Shown: one piece after another, positions 28,190-37,865 of the stretch | Position numbering within the stretch: the stretch's first letter is position 1 | Layout: each line of letters starts with the position of its first letter | DNA from: Bradyrhizobium lablabi | GTDB taxonomy: Bacteria; Pseudomonadota; Alphaproteobacteria; Rhizobiales; Xanthobacteraceae | NCBI RefSeq assembly: GCF_018131005.1 | Contig: NZ_JAFCJK010000006.1 | Location: 434,001 to 498,000 of the forward strand | Direction: 5' to 3' | Length of the DNA stretch: 64,000 nt | Program-made: the position numbers and the translations under genes | Notes under the pieces: generated by a model | Database searches by the model: none | The model's input: only the letters and a program-made list of their open reading frames with translations | What the model was told of the DNA's origin: nothing

Positions 28190-30412
28190 CTAATGCCCGG
28201 CCGCCTTATTCGCTGCGGCATTGTTCAACACGATGAGTCCGTCGACGGCGACGCCGAGCTTGCTGTTGATCAGGAACGGATTGACGTCGATCGAGGCGAT
28301 GCGGTTACCGGCATCGGCCATCAGATTGGAGAGGCCGACCAGCGCCTTCACCGCCGACGCCTCATGCAATGCGGGTTTGCCACGATAGCCCTTCATCTTG
28401 ATCCCTGCCTTGGTCTTCGCGATCAATTGCTTTGCCTCGGCCGCATCGAGCGGTGCGCCGGCCAGCGCCACGTCCTTCAGCAATTCGATATCGACACCGC
28501 CGGTACCGAACAGCACCACCGGGCCCATCTCGGCGTCCAGGGAGGCGCCGACCACGAGTTCGAGATCCGCCTTGACCTGCTGTGCGATCAGGATGCCCTC
28601 GAGCTTGGGCTTGCCCTTCAGCTTGTTCACCCGCGCGGTGATATCGTTGAAGGCCTGCTTCACCTCGGCCGTGCTGCCAAGGTTCAGTACCACGCCGCCA
28701 ACGTCGGATTTGTGCAGGATGTCGGGGCTGACCACTTTCGCAACCACCGGAAAGCCGATCGTCCTGGCGATCTTCACGGCCTCCGCCGGGGTCTGCGCGA
28801 CAGCTTCCTTTGAGATCGGGATGCCATAAGCCTTGAGCAGTCTCTTCGAGGCAACCTCGTCGAGCGCTGCGGCGCCGTTGGCGCTCTTGAGCGTTTTCTC
28901 CAGCACCGCGCGCGCTGATGCCTTCGAGCTCGACACGATGTCGGGGATTTCCTTGCGCAGGTTGGCATATTCGATCAGGGATTTGATCGCGCCCACGGCG
29001 CGATCGAGGCCCTGCAGCACGGCAACGTTCGGCAGCGACTTGCGGAGCGCCTTGGTGTGCTCGCTGAATCCGATCGACATCGTGCTGATATAAATCACCG
29101 GCTTGTTGGCTTCGCCTGCCATCTCATTGACGATGCGCAGATTGCGCTCGCGCAGCTCGTGCGGCGCCTTCGGCAGTTCGGAATCGATGATGACGATATC
29201 GGTATCGGGATCTTCGATCATGATCTTGATCGATTTCATGTACACCGAGGGATCGACCACGGCGGCAAAGCCGGCATCGAGCGGATTGCCGACAATGCTG
29301 CCAGGGCCGAGCATCTTTGCGAGTTGCTCGGTCGCGTTCGCGCTCAGCGGCGCAAAATTCAGACCGGCCGAATAGAACGCATCGATCAATAGCCCGCGCT
29401 TGCCGCCGGACAGCGACACCGCCGCGAGTCGATTGCCCCTGGGCGGGTCGGCATGGACGAAGCATTCGGTGGTCTCGATCAATTCGTCCAGGCCACGAAC
29501 GCGGATCACGCCTTCGCGGGTCGAAATCGCATCAAACGTCTCGATCGAGCCGGCGAGCGCGCCGGTATGCGCCATCGCCGCCGCCCGGCCGCCTTCGGAG
29601 GCGCCGAGCTTGAGTGCGATCACGGGCTTGCCCGCGGCGCGCGCGGCCTTGCAGGCGTCGCGGAACACTTTCGTATTCCGCACGCCCTCGAGATAGACCA
29701 CGATGACCCGGATGCTCGGATCGGCGGCGAAATAGGCCATCAGGTCGGGCGTTTCGAGCCCCGCCTCATTGCCGGTCGTGACCATGTAGCCGACACCGAC
29801 GCCGCGGTCCTCGAGCGCCTGGCGGATTGCCATCACGATCGCGCCGGACTGGCCGACGATAGCGACCGTACCTTGCTCCATGGTCACGATGCGGTCGTCG
29901 ATATTGGTGAAGAGGTTTTCACCGGCGCTCAGATTGCCGAGGCAGTTCGGGCCGGTAACGGCAAGCCCGCTTTCCTTGATTGCCTGCTTCAACTCGGCGG
30001 CGAGCCGCTGGCTCTCTTCATCCTGCAACTCGCTGAAGCCCGAGGTAACGATGGTCGCAGAACGCGCACCGGCCGCCGCCGCGTCGCGGATCACCTGTAC
30101 CGCGAAGCGCGCCGGCACCAGCACCAGCACGTGGTCGGGCTTCTCGGGAAGGCTGGCAAAATCCTTGTAGCAGGTGACGCCCCAGACGGTCTCGCGCCTG
30201 GCATTGACCGGGAACAGGCCGCCTGCATATCGGTATTTGATCAGATTGTTCCAGATCCGTTCGGCATAGTTGCCGGGCTTATCGGTGGCGCCGACCAGCA
30301 CGATGTTGCGCGGGTGCAGCATCGCGTGGATGTTCTTGACGATGTCGCTGGCCGCGGCAGGCGGCGACCATTTTTGGAATGAACGAGTGACGGCGCTTAC
30401 GTGAGCTTCCAT
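28190..30412 (-). CDS. Acetate-CoA ligase family protein (ADP-forming acyl-CoA synthetase)
   Basis: The 740-aa protein joins a CoA-binding and succinyl-CoA-synthetase-like half (VGATDKPGNYAERIWNN, then GQSGAIVMAI) to a C-terminal ATP-grasp half (FPVVAKVVSPDILHKSDVGG). This is the fused form of the ADP-forming acyl-CoA synthetase family, which activates short or aryl-substituted acids or runs in reverse to make ATP. The ATG at 30412 begins a sensible N-terminus; the 51-codon upstream extension does not. No GNAT domain is fused, unlike Pat. It is the first gene of the acyl-CoA-rich region. Confidence 0.9.
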   Translation of the reverse strand: MEAHVSAVTRSFQKWSPPAAASDIVKNIHAMLHPRNIVLVGATDKPGNYAERIWNNLIKYRYAGGLFPVNARRETVWGVTCYKDFASLPEKPDHVLVLVPARFAVQVIRDAAAAGARSATIVTSGFSELQDEESQRLAAELKQAIKESGLAVTGPNCLGNLSAGENLFTNIDDRIVTMEQGTVAIVGQSGAIVMAIRQALEDRGVGVGYMVTTGNEAGLETPDLMAYFAADPSIRVIVVYLEGVRNTKVFRDACKAARAAGKPVIALKLGASEGGRAAAMAHTGALAGSIETFDAISTREGVIRVRGLDELIETTECFVHADPPRGNRLAAVSLSGGKRGLLIDAFYSAGLNFAPLSANATEQLAKMLGPGSIVGNPLDAGFAAVVDPSVYMKSIKIMIEDPDTDIVIIDSELPKAPHELRERNLRIVNEMAGEANKPVIYISTMSIGFSEHTKALRKSLPNVAVLQGLDRAVGAIKSLIEYANLRKEIPDIVSSSKASARAVLEKTLKSANGAAALDEVASKRLLKAYGIPISKEAVAQTPAEAVKIARTIGFPVVAKVVSPDILHKSDVGGVVLNLGSTAEVKQAFNDITARVNKLKGKPKLEGILIAQQVKADLELVVGASLDAEMGPVVLFGTGGVDIELLKDVALAGAPLDAAEAKQLIAKTKAGIKMKGYRGKPALHEASAVKALVGLSNLMADAGNRIASIDVNPFLINSKLGVAVDGLIVLNNAAANKAAGH

Positions 30413-30640
30413 GGAGGCTGCCTTACCCTTGTCGTTTCCTTTGGCCGCAACGGCCGATTGCCGCGAGCGGGCGATTTTTCCTTGTTTTATGAGGAGTGGA
30501 AGAGGGTGGCAACTCACGCCGACGCAAGCCAGAGCGTCGCGTGTGATATCCCGGGGCACGGACAATCTTGCGGCGCAATCAGGAACCCGGCTCGATCGGG
30601 GTCGCGTGCAGCAGATGCACTAATCCGGGTGTCGGGCGGG

Positions 30641-30668
30641 TTTAAAAGCCGCCCGGTGAGGGCGGCTT
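30641..30668 (-). terminator. Rho-independent terminator of the 30701-31924 gene
   Basis: A perfect 9-bp stem (30646-30654 with 30660-30668, 5-nt loop) reads on the minus strand as AAGCCGCCC...GGGCGGCTT followed by TTAAA. It lies about 30 bp after the stop of the binding-protein gene. Confidence 0.75.
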
Positions 30669-30700
30669 CGCAACTGTCGATCCGTGGGCAAGGCCCGGCG

Positions 30701-31924
30701 CTAGCCGCCGGTCTCGGCGCTGATGATGTCGCCGAACAGCTCCCATTGCCCGTTCTTGAATTGCATCATCTTGAGCTGCTCGACCGGGGCGAAGTCGGTT
30801 GGGCTGGTGTTGACCCTGATGCCGGGGATCAGCGTGTCGGGCGTGAAGTCCTTCAGGCTCGCGGCCTGCTTCATTACGTTCTCGCGCGTCAGGTTGTCGC
30901 CGGCTTGCTTCAGCACCTGCGCCATGGTCTGCGCCGCGGCGTAGCCGTAAACCAGGTTGGCGTCGGAGATATTGGCGCCCGGCATGTACTTCTCGATGAA
31001 GGCCATGAACTTCTTCATGCCTTCGTCATTCTTCCACTGCGGGTCGGAGGCGTCCTTCAGGTAGCCCGCCGACAGCACGCCCTCGGATGCTTCGAGCCCG
31101 GCGGGCTTCATGACCGCGCCGATCGAGATCGAGACGTCCGTCATCACCTGCATCGGCTTCCAGCCGAGCTCGGCGATCTTCTTGATGGCTTGGGCCGCGA
31201 ATTTCGGCGTGGCGATGTTGACGAACACATCGGCGCCGGTGTCCTTTAGCTTGACGATGTGGGAATCAATCGACGGTTCGGTCGTCTCGTAGCTTTCTTC
31301 GGCGACGATCTTGGCGGACGATTTGTCGAGGATCTCCTTGAGGCCGACGAGGTAGTCCTTGCCGAAATCGTCATTGGCATAGAAGATCGCGATCTTGGCA
31401 TCCGGCTTGGCCTTGAGGATGTACTTCCCGAAGATCCGCGCCTCGACACGATAGCTTGGCTGGAATCCCATGGTCCACGGGAATTCCTTCGGGTCGTTCC
31501 ACTTGCTGGCGCCGGTGGCGAGGAAGAGCTGCGGCACCTTCTTGGCGTTGTGATATTTCTGGACCGCGGTCTGGGTCGGCGTGCCCAGAGCGTTGAACAC
31601 CAAAAACACCTCGTCGCTTTCGATCAACTTGCGGATCTGCTCCACGGTCTTGGGCGGCGAGTAGCCGTCGTCGTAGGAAATCCAGTTGATCTTGCGGCCG
31701 TTGATGCCGCCCTGATCATTGATCATCTTGAAATAGGCTTCCTCGGTCTTGCCGATGATGCCGTAGGCCGAAGCCGGGCCGCTATAGGCCTCGACATTGC
31801 CGATCTTGATCTCGGTGTCGGAGGCGCCGGTGTCGTATTTCTTTTGCGCAAAGGCGGCCTGGGTGGAGAGCAGGCAGAGCGCCGTGGCAGCCGCCAGCAG
31901 CGACATTTTCTTGTTGGTCGTCAT
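30701..31924 (-). CDS. Leu/Ile/Val-type ABC transporter substrate-binding protein
   Basis: The 407-aa periplasmic protein has a Sec signal (MSLLAAATALCLLSTQAAFA) and a type I binding-protein fold (Peripla_BP_6), with EIKIGNVEAYSGPASAYG and INGRKINWISYDDGYSPPKT. It is closely similar in layout to the gene at 37866-39089. No permease or ATPase gene lies nearby, so it must share a transporter encoded elsewhere. AAGGGA precedes the ATG at 31924. The gene is downstream of the acyl-CoA synthetase gene on the same strand; a hairpin terminator follows it. Confidence 0.93.
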   Translation of the reverse strand: MTTNKKMSLLAAATALCLLSTQAAFAQKKYDTGASDTEIKIGNVEAYSGPASAYGIIGKTEEAYFKMINDQGGINGRKINWISYDDGYSPPKTVEQIRKLIESDEVFLVFNALGTPTQTAVQKYHNAKKVPQLFLATGASKWNDPKEFPWTMGFQPSYRVEARIFGKYILKAKPDAKIAIFYANDDFGKDYLVGLKEILDKSSAKIVAEESYETTEPSIDSHIVKLKDTGADVFVNIATPKFAAQAIKKIAELGWKPMQVMTDVSISIGAVMKPAGLEASEGVLSAGYLKDASDPQWKNDEGMKKFMAFIEKYMPGANISDANLVYGYAAAQTMAQVLKQAGDNLTRENVMKQAASLKDFTPDTLIPGIRVNTSPTDFAPVEQLKMMQFKNGQWELFGDIISAETGG

Positions 31925-32009
31925 AAAGGCATTTCCCTTGATTGTTCTGGTTGGACTTTTGGAAAAAACCCGCAACCGCTCCCGGCGGACGGTCACGAGG
32001 CAGCATCGC

Positions 32010-32052
32010 GCATGATCTCCGTGCGAACGCTTCCGTCGCGCGGAGATCATGC
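32010..32052. repeat. Long inverted repeat overlapping a stop codon
   Basis: Perfect 12-bp arms GCATGATCTCCG (32010-32021) and CGGAGATCATGC (32041-32052) flank a 19-nt spacer containing GCGAACGCTTCCGTCGCG. The element resembles the ggatcatgc-type dispersed repeats at 53283-53314 and 63142-63177. The TGA of the acyl-CoA synthetase gene (32047-32049) lies in its right arm. It may also act as a terminator or RNA stabiliser. Confidence 0.7.
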
Positions 32053-33588
32053 GGCAGTATCGGTCGGCTTCGGTTGACTGAATTGCTTTCGTAACGTGGG
32101 CTTGTGGATCTTGCCTGTCGCATTGCGCGGCAGGGCTTCGACAAACTCGATCAGGCGAGGGCATTTGAACCGCGCCAGATTGGCTTGACAATGGGCGTGG
32201 ATCTCGGCGGGCGCAAGCGAGTGGCCGGGCTTCACCGCGATCACGGCCATGCCGACCTCGCCCCACTGTTCATCGGCGATGCCGATGACGGCCGCTTCTG
32301 CAATTGCCGCCAATTGATGCAGCACGCTCTCGACTTCGGCCGGATAGACGTTTTCACCGCCGGAGATGTACATGTCCTTCCAGCGGTCGACGATGTAGTA
32401 GAAGCCCTCCTCGTCGATCCGCGTCGCGTCGCCGGTGTGCAGCCAGCCATCGGTGAAGGACGAGGCGTTGGCATCCGGCCTGTTCCAATAGCCGGGCGTG
32501 ATGTTCGGTCCCTTGACCCAGAGTTCGCCGAGCTCGCCGACGGCGGCATCGGTGCCGTCGGGACGCACGATCCGGACCTCCGTGTGCAGCACCGGCTTGC
32601 CGGACGAGCCGGCCTTGCGCGCGGCGTCCTCGCGATCGAGCACCATTACCGCCGGCGAGGTCTCGGTCATGCCATAGCCCTGTTGCAGCGCCACGCCGCG
32701 CGCTTCCCAGGTCTTGAGCAGCGGCAGAGGCATCGGCGCGCCGCCGACACCCCCGATGATCAGGCGGCTGAAGTCCGAGGTCGCGAACGCAGGATGCTGC
32801 GCCATGAACTGGTAGATCGAGGGCACGCCGAAGAACACGTTGATGCCCTGCGCCGGATCGCTGATCAGCCGCAGCGCCTCGGCTGGATCGAACACGCGCA
32901 TGATCAGCACGGTGCCACCGGAGTGCAGCACCGGATTGGTGTAGCAATTCAGCCCGCCGGTGTGGAACAGCGGCAGCACCGTGAGCAGCACCGACGACGG
33001 CGCGATATAGGCGGGACCGCCGAGATTGACGCAATTCCAGAATGTCATCGCGTGGGTGATGATCGCGCCTTTCGGCTGGCCGGTCGTGCCCGACGTGTAC
33101 ATGATGGTCGAGATGTCATCGAGCATGACTTTCTCGATCTGTTCCAGCGGCTTGGCCGCCGCGATGGCGGCCTCGTAGGAGCCGCCGCGGCCAAGCCTCA
33201 TCGCCGCGGCGACGTTGCAGAGCTTTGCGACCGCAAGCGCGGTCTCGGCGAGATCGTCGTCGTGAATCATGACGCCAGGTGCTGCGTCGCCGACGATGTA
33301 GTTCAGTTCGGGAACTGTGAGGCGGGTGTTGAGCGGCACGAAAATCGCGCCGAGCCGGCCGCAGGCGAATTGCACTTCCAGCGTATCGGTCGTATTGAGC
33401 GCCAGCACCGCGACGCGGTCGCCGCGCTCGACCTCGAGTTCGTCGCGCAGATGGCCCGCCAGCCGCGACACCCGCGCGTCGAGCTCGGCATAGGTGAAGC
33501 GTCGGCCGCTTGCGAGATCGATGAGCGCGACCTTGTCCGGCGTGCGCCGGCGATGATGGGCGATCCAGTCGTAGTAACGAACCGGCAA
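32047..33588 (-). CDS. AMP-forming acyl-CoA synthetase
   Basis: The 513-aa enzyme converts a carboxylic acid, ATP and CoA to acyl-CoA. It shows IMYTSGTTGQPKG (ATP loop), YGMTETSP, WLHTGDATRID and the C-terminal lysine motif LPRNATGK. Translation probably starts at the TTG at 33588: GAGGAGG lies just 5 nt before it and gives the N-terminus PVRYYDWIAHH. It is divergent from the acyl-CoA dehydrogenase gene at 33809, and the region between carries an inverted pair of 17-bp motifs shared with 39169-39232. The acid is unknown. Confidence 0.92.
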   Translation of the reverse strand: MPVRYYDWIAHHRRRTPDKVALIDLASGRRFTYAELDARVSRLAGHLRDELEVERGDRVAVLALNTTDTLEVQFACGRLGAIFVPLNTRLTVPELNYIVGDAAPGVMIHDDDLAETALAVAKLCNVAAAMRLGRGGSYEAAIAAAKPLEQIEKVMLDDISTIMYTSGTTGQPKGAIITHAMTFWNCVNLGGPAYIAPSSVLLTVLPLFHTGGLNCYTNPVLHSGGTVLIMRVFDPAEALRLISDPAQGINVFFGVPSIYQFMAQHPAFATSDFSRLIIGGVGGAPMPLPLLKTWEARGVALQQGYGMTETSPAVMVLDREDAARKAGSSGKPVLHTEVRIVRPDGTDAAVGELGELWVKGPNITPGYWNRPDANASSFTDGWLHTGDATRIDEEGFYYIVDRWKDMYISGGENVYPAEVESVLHQLAAIAEAAVIGIADEQWGEVGMAVIAVKPGHSLAPAEIHAHCQANLARFKCPRLIEFVEALPRNATGKIHKPTLRKQFSQPKPTDTAA

Positions 33589-33683
33589 ATCTTCCTCCTC
33601 GTCGACCTGCAGTCTTGCGCCGCCTGGTCCTGGCTCCCTTGATGCCACGAGCAGGCAGTGGAGGGGCCGTATCGAGATACTGT

Positions 33684-33752
33684 CTTGCGTTTAGTGGCTG
33701 GTCCATGGCCCGATCGGGCATCCGCGCTGGCACGGCAGCCACTCGACGCAAG
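33684..33752. promoter_or_regulatory. Inverted pair of 17-bp motifs, putative operator (site 1)
   Basis: CTTGCGTTTAGTGGCTG at 33684-33700 and, on the minus strand, CTTGCGTCGAGTGGCTG at 33752-33736 agree in 15 of 17 bases. They lie between the divergent acyl-CoA synthetase and acyl-CoA dehydrogenase genes. The same motif pair recurs at 39169-39232. The AraC-type protein at 36955 is the likely ligand (inference). Confidence 0.65.
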
Positions 33753-33808
33753 TGAGGCGGGAGGATTCCGGACATCGTCCGGCGCGGGGAATCAATGGAG
33801 CGAAGCGG

Positions 33809-34945
33809 ATGGCGAACCCATTCTACACCGGCGAGCACGAGGCGTTTCGCGAGGTGATGCGCCGCTTCGTCGCGAAGGAGATCGAGCCCTATGCCCACCA
33901 ATGGGACGAAGAGGGCGAATTCCCCCGCGAAATTTACCTGAAGGCGGCCGAGGTCGGGCTGCTGGCCCTCGGCTTCCCCGAGGAGTATGGCGGGGTCGCT
34001 GCAGACCAGTTCATGAAAATCGTGGCGTCCCAGGAACTCGCCCGCGCCGGCGCCGGTGGCGTCAGCTCGAGCCTGATGAGCCACACCATCGGCTCGCCGC
34101 CGATCGCGCGCGCGGCACGGCCCGAGGTGAAGGCGCGGGTGCTGCCGGAGGTGCTGTCGGGCAGGAAGATTTCGGCGCTAGCGATCACCGAGCCAAGCGG
34201 TGGGTCCGATGTTGCGAACCTGCGCACCAGGGCACGGCGCGACGGCGATCATTACATCGTCAGTGGCGAGAAGACCTTCATTACCTCGGGGGTTCGAGCC
34301 GACTATATCACCGTTGCGGTGCGCACCGGCGGCGATGGCGCAGGCGGCGTCAGCCTGCTGTTGATCGAGGGTGATACGCCAGGCCTGTCGCGGACCAAGC
34401 TGAAGAAGATGGGCTGGTGGGCTTCCGACACCGCAACGCTGCATTTCGACGAGTGCCGCGTGCCGGCCGAAAACCTGATCGGCGAAGAGGGCCAGGGTTT
34501 CAAGATCATCATGCAGAACTTCAACAGCGAGCGGATGGGCATGGCGGCGAGCTGCACCGCCTATGCCCGCGTCTGCCTCGACGAGGCGATCGCCTATGCC
34601 AAGGAACGCAAGACCTTCGGCAAGCCGATCGCCCAGCACCAGGTGATCCGTCACAAGATCGTCGACATGGCGCAAAGGGTCGCAGCCTCTCAGGCGATGC
34701 TCGAGATGCTGGCGTGGCGGCTCGGTCAGGGTGAGAGCCCGGTCGCCGAGATCTGCATGATGAAGAACCAGGCGACGCAGACCATGGCCTACTGCGCCTC
34801 CGAGGCGGTACAGATCTTCGGCGGCGCCGGCTTCATGCGCGGCGTCAAGGTCGAGCGCATCTACCGCGAGGTCAAGGTCAACGCGATCGGCGGCGGCACC
34901 GAGGAGATCATGAAGGATCTCGCCTCGCGGCAGATGGGGCTGTGA
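33809..34945 (+). CDS. Acyl-CoA dehydrogenase (first of two)
   Basis: The 378-aa flavoprotein oxidises an acyl-CoA at C2-C3 and passes electrons to ETF. It has AITEPSGGSD and the C-terminal pattern QIFGGAGFMRG...VERIYRE. Where medium-chain enzymes have the catalytic Glu in YEGT, this protein has GGGT. A glutamate is instead present in FNSERMG, the position used by isovaleryl-CoA and long-chain dehydrogenases, which suggests a branched or bulky substrate. GGAG lies 8 nt before the ATG at 33809. The next dehydrogenase gene follows after 49 bp. Confidence 0.93.
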   Translation: MANPFYTGEHEAFREVMRRFVAKEIEPYAHQWDEEGEFPREIYLKAAEVGLLALGFPEEYGGVAADQFMKIVASQELARAGAGGVSSSLMSHTIGSPPIARAARPEVKARVLPEVLSGRKISALAITEPSGGSDVANLRTRARRDGDHYIVSGEKTFITSGVRADYITVAVRTGGDGAGGVSLLLIEGDTPGLSRTKLKKMGWWASDTATLHFDECRVPAENLIGEEGQGFKIIMQNFNSERMGMAASCTAYARVCLDEAIAYAKERKTFGKPIAQHQVIRHKIVDMAQRVAASQAMLEMLAWRLGQGESPVAEICMMKNQATQTMAYCASEAVQIFGGAGFMRGVKVERIYREVKVNAIGGGTEEIMKDLASRQMGL

Positions 34946-34994
34946 TCGCGCCCCCTTTTGGGGCGAGGTGAAAAATGAACGACGAGGGACCAAG

Positions 34995-36167
34995 ATGCTC
35001 TTCACCGCCGACCACGACGAACCGCGCCGCATTCTGCAAAAATTCATCGCGGTCGAGATCAATCCTTATGTCGATCAATGGGAGAAGGCCGACATCTTCC
35101 CCGCACACGAGCTGTTCAAGAAGCTCGGCGATCTCGGCTTCCTCGGCCTCAACAAGCCGGTCGAATTCGGCGGCCAGGGGCTTGATTATTCCTACGCGGT
35201 GATGATGGCCGAGGAGCTGGGGGCCATAACCTGCGGTGGCGTGCCGATGGCGATCGGGGTGCAGACCGACATGGCAACGCCAGCGCTGGCGCGGTTCGGC
35301 TCCGACGAGGTCAGGCGCGAATTCCTGGCGCCGGCGATTTCAGGCGACCAGGTCGCCTGCGTCGGCGTCTCCGAGCCCGGCGCCGGCTCCGACGTCGCCT
35401 CGATCAAGACGCAGGCCGGCTCCGACGGCGACGACTACGTGATCAATGGCGGCAAGATGTGGATCACCAACGGCACGCAGGCCGACTGGATCTGCCTGCT
35501 CGCCAACACCAGCGACGGCCAGGTCCATCGCAACAAGTCGCTGATCTGCGTGCCGATGAAGACCAGGGGCGTGCAGGTCGCGCGAAAGCTCGACAAGCTC
35601 GGCATGCGCTCCTCCGACACCGCGCAGATTTTCTTCGACAATGTGCGGGTGCCCAAGCGCAACCGGATCGGCGAGGAAGGCCAGGGCTTCACCTACCAGA
35701 TGATCCAGTTCCAGGAGGAGCGGTTGTGGGGCGCGGCGGCCTGCCTGAAGGCGCATGAATACATCATCAACGAGACGATCGAATACACGCGCAGTCGCAA
35801 GGCATTCGGCGGATCGATCCTCGACAATCAGGTGGTGCACTTCAAGCTCGCGGAGATGCAGACCGAGGTCGAGCTGTTGCGCTCACTGGTCTACCGTGCC
35901 GGCGAGGCGCTGGTAGCTGGCGAGGACGTGACACGGCTTGCGACCATGGCAAAACTGAAGGCCGGCCGGTTGGGGCGCGAGCTCACCGACGCTTGCCTGC
36001 AATATTGGGGAGGCATGGGCTTCACCAACGAGACGCCAGTCAGCCGCGCCTATCGCGACAGCCGCCTCACCTCGATCGGCGGCGGCGCCGACGAGGTAAT
36101 GCTGATGGTTTTGTGCAAGATGATGGGCACGCTGCCGGGGCTGAAGCAAAAGGGGAAGGCCTCATGA
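34995..36167 (+). CDS. Acyl-CoA dehydrogenase (second of two)
   Basis: The 390-aa protein is of the same family as its neighbour, with GVSEPGAGSD and WITNGTQADW. Again YEGT is replaced (GGGADE) and a glutamate lies in QFQEERLWG, the isovaleryl/long-chain position. Two dehydrogenases in tandem suggest a pathway with two desaturation steps, or a heteromeric enzyme. The ATG at 34995 follows GAGGGA. Its stop overlaps the start of the GST gene (ATGA). Confidence 0.93.
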   Translation: MLFTADHDEPRRILQKFIAVEINPYVDQWEKADIFPAHELFKKLGDLGFLGLNKPVEFGGQGLDYSYAVMMAEELGAITCGGVPMAIGVQTDMATPALARFGSDEVRREFLAPAISGDQVACVGVSEPGAGSDVASIKTQAGSDGDDYVINGGKMWITNGTQADWICLLANTSDGQVHRNKSLICVPMKTRGVQVARKLDKLGMRSSDTAQIFFDNVRVPKRNRIGEEGQGFTYQMIQFQEERLWGAAACLKAHEYIINETIEYTRSRKAFGGSILDNQVVHFKLAEMQTEVELLRSLVYRAGEALVAGEDVTRLATMAKLKAGRLGRELTDACLQYWGGMGFTNETPVSRAYRDSRLTSIGGGADEVMLMVLCKMMGTLPGLKQKGKAS

Positions 36168-36820
36168 TCACGCTGTATCACTGCGACGCCGCGCGCTCGT
36201 TCCGTCCGCTGTGGATGCTGGAGGAACTCGGGCTCCCGTACGAGCTCAAGATGCTGCCGTTCCCGCCGCGGGTCTTTGCCAAGGAGTATCTTGGAATCAA
36301 TCCGCTCGGCACCATCCCGTTCATGATCGATGGCGAGACGAAGATGACTGAGTCCTCAGGCATCTGCCACTATCTCGGGACCAAATACGGCCCGACGCCG
36401 CTGATCGTCGGCGTAGACGAGCCCGCCTATGGATCCTTCCTGAACTGGATGTATTTCTCCGACGCCACGCTGACATTTCCGCAGACGCTGGTGCTACGAT
36501 ACAGCCAGCTCGAACCGGAGGAGCGGCGCAATCCTCAGGTCTCCACCGACTACGCCAAATGGTTCTTCGGACGCCTGCGGGCGGTGGAGGCGGCTGCCGC
36601 GAACTCCGAGTTCCTCTGCGCCGGCCGCTTCACCGCCGCCGACATCGCCAACGGCTACGCGCTGCGCCTCGCCAGCAACATCGGCCTTGCCAAGGATTTC
36701 GGGCCGAATGTCGCGGCCTATTGGGCCAAGCTGCAGCAGCGCGACGGCTACCGGCGCGCCGTGGCGGCGGAGCAGAAAGCCGGGCTGGAACAGAACGTTG
36801 CGCCGCGGGTGCGGCCTTAG
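36164..36820 (+). CDS. Glutathione S-transferase family protein
   Basis: The 218-aa protein has an N-terminal thioredoxin-fold domain (ITLYHCDAARSFRPLWMLEE; cis-proline in GTIPFM; glutathione contact in ESSGIC) and a C-terminal helical domain. It is translationally coupled to the preceding acyl-CoA dehydrogenase, so it probably acts in the same pathway, for example in isomerisation, hydrolysis or removal of a reactive intermediate. The exact reaction cannot be inferred. Confidence 0.9.
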   Translation: MITLYHCDAARSFRPLWMLEELGLPYELKMLPFPPRVFAKEYLGINPLGTIPFMIDGETKMTESSGICHYLGTKYGPTPLIVGVDEPAYGSFLNWMYFSDATLTFPQTLVLRYSQLEPEERRNPQVSTDYAKWFFGRLRAVEAAAANSEFLCAGRFTAADIANGYALRLASNIGLAKDFGPNVAAYWAKLQQRDGYRRAVAAEQKAGLEQNVAPRVRP

Positions 36821-36954
36821 CCTTGTGTCGTTCCGGTTTCGCACCTCGAATACGCCCGGAATGAGCCCGGTTGCTACCCGTGACAGCACCCCAATTTGCG
36901 CTATGGTAGCCGCTGTCGCAGCGGCCAAAAGAGCCGCGCGCGGAGGAACCTGCC

Positions 36955-37788
36955 ATGGACAATGTCATGGACGTCAAGGTCGTCGACGCGAAGGGTCGCG
37001 AGTCCGGCCATCGAATGCTGATCACGCCGGAACGGGTGTTTTACGCCGGGCTGCTCGGCCGCCCGCGCGAGCGCTGCCCCGGGGCATTCCATGTCTATGT
37101 CGCAATCCGCGACGGCCTGCATTTGTCCACCGGCGACGGCCGGCAGGCGCATGGTGAACTCGCCGTGACCATGCCCAACATGCGCCACACCATCACCAGC
37201 GAATATCGCTCGGCGATCTGCGTCGCGATCGAGCCGGAAAGTGTGCCCGACGGCACGCTGGAGGCGCTCGGCCGCCGCCTGCAAGGCGCCGATGCCGCGG
37301 AGTTTGCGAACCGCATCCGCGCCGCTTATGCGACGCTTGCCGAGATGCAATATCGCGACGCGATCTCCAATGCCGAATTCGATATCATGTGCTTCGGCGA
37401 TGCGCTGCCGCAGCGCGTGCTCGATCCGCGCGTGGTGCGCGCGATCGGCCGGATCGGACGATTCTCCGGCGAGCCGGTGACGGCGGCGAGCTGTTCCACG
37501 GAAGCCGGACTGTCACCGTCGCGCTTCCTGCATCTGTTCAAGGAGGAGACCGGAATCTCGTTCCGCTCCTTCCGCGCCTGGAAGCGGGCGCGGCATCTCC
37601 TGCACTTCGCCAACCAGGATATCAACCTTGCACACCTGGCACAGGACATCGGCTATCCCGACAGCACTCATTTCAGCCATTCGATCCGCCGCTTCTACGG
37701 CTTGAAGCCGCGCGCGATCTTCTCCGGCTCGCGGGATCTGGCGATCTACCGCTCCGGTCAGGCGGTAAGTGAGCCGGCGTTGACGTAA
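36955..37788 (+). CDS. AraC-family transcriptional regulator
   Basis: The 277-aa protein ends in a double helix-turn-helix DNA-binding domain (about residues 175-275; SCSTEAGLSPSRFLHLFKEE and HLAQDIGYPDSTHFSHSIRR). The N-terminal part is a cupin-like sensing region. GGAGGAA precedes the ATG. The gene sits between the two halves of the catabolic island, and the two divergent promoters of that island share an inverted 17-bp motif of a size AraC proteins bind. It is the best local candidate for their regulator, which is inference. Confidence 0.92.
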   Translation: MDNVMDVKVVDAKGRESGHRMLITPERVFYAGLLGRPRERCPGAFHVYVAIRDGLHLSTGDGRQAHGELAVTMPNMRHTITSEYRSAICVAIEPESVPDGTLEALGRRLQGADAAEFANRIRAAYATLAEMQYRDAISNAEFDIMCFGDALPQRVLDPRVVRAIGRIGRFSGEPVTAASCSTEAGLSPSRFLHLFKEETGISFRSFRAWKRARHLLHFANQDINLAHLAQDIGYPDSTHFSHSIRRFYGLKPRAIFSGSRDLAIYRSGQAVSEPALT

Positions 37789-37815
37789 CGCCCGGGTGGC
37801 AGCTGCTTGCACTCA

Positions 37816-37832
37816 CTCTCCCACAGGGAGAG
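37816..37832. repeat. Short inverted repeat (CTCTCCC/GGGAGAG), copy 2
   Basis: Seven-base arms with a 3-nt loop, between the convergent AraC and binding-protein genes. It could serve as a terminator for either; no T-run is evident. Confidence 0.55.
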
Positions 37833-37865
37833 GCGAAGATTGCTGTTGGTTGCAAGCTTCCAAAT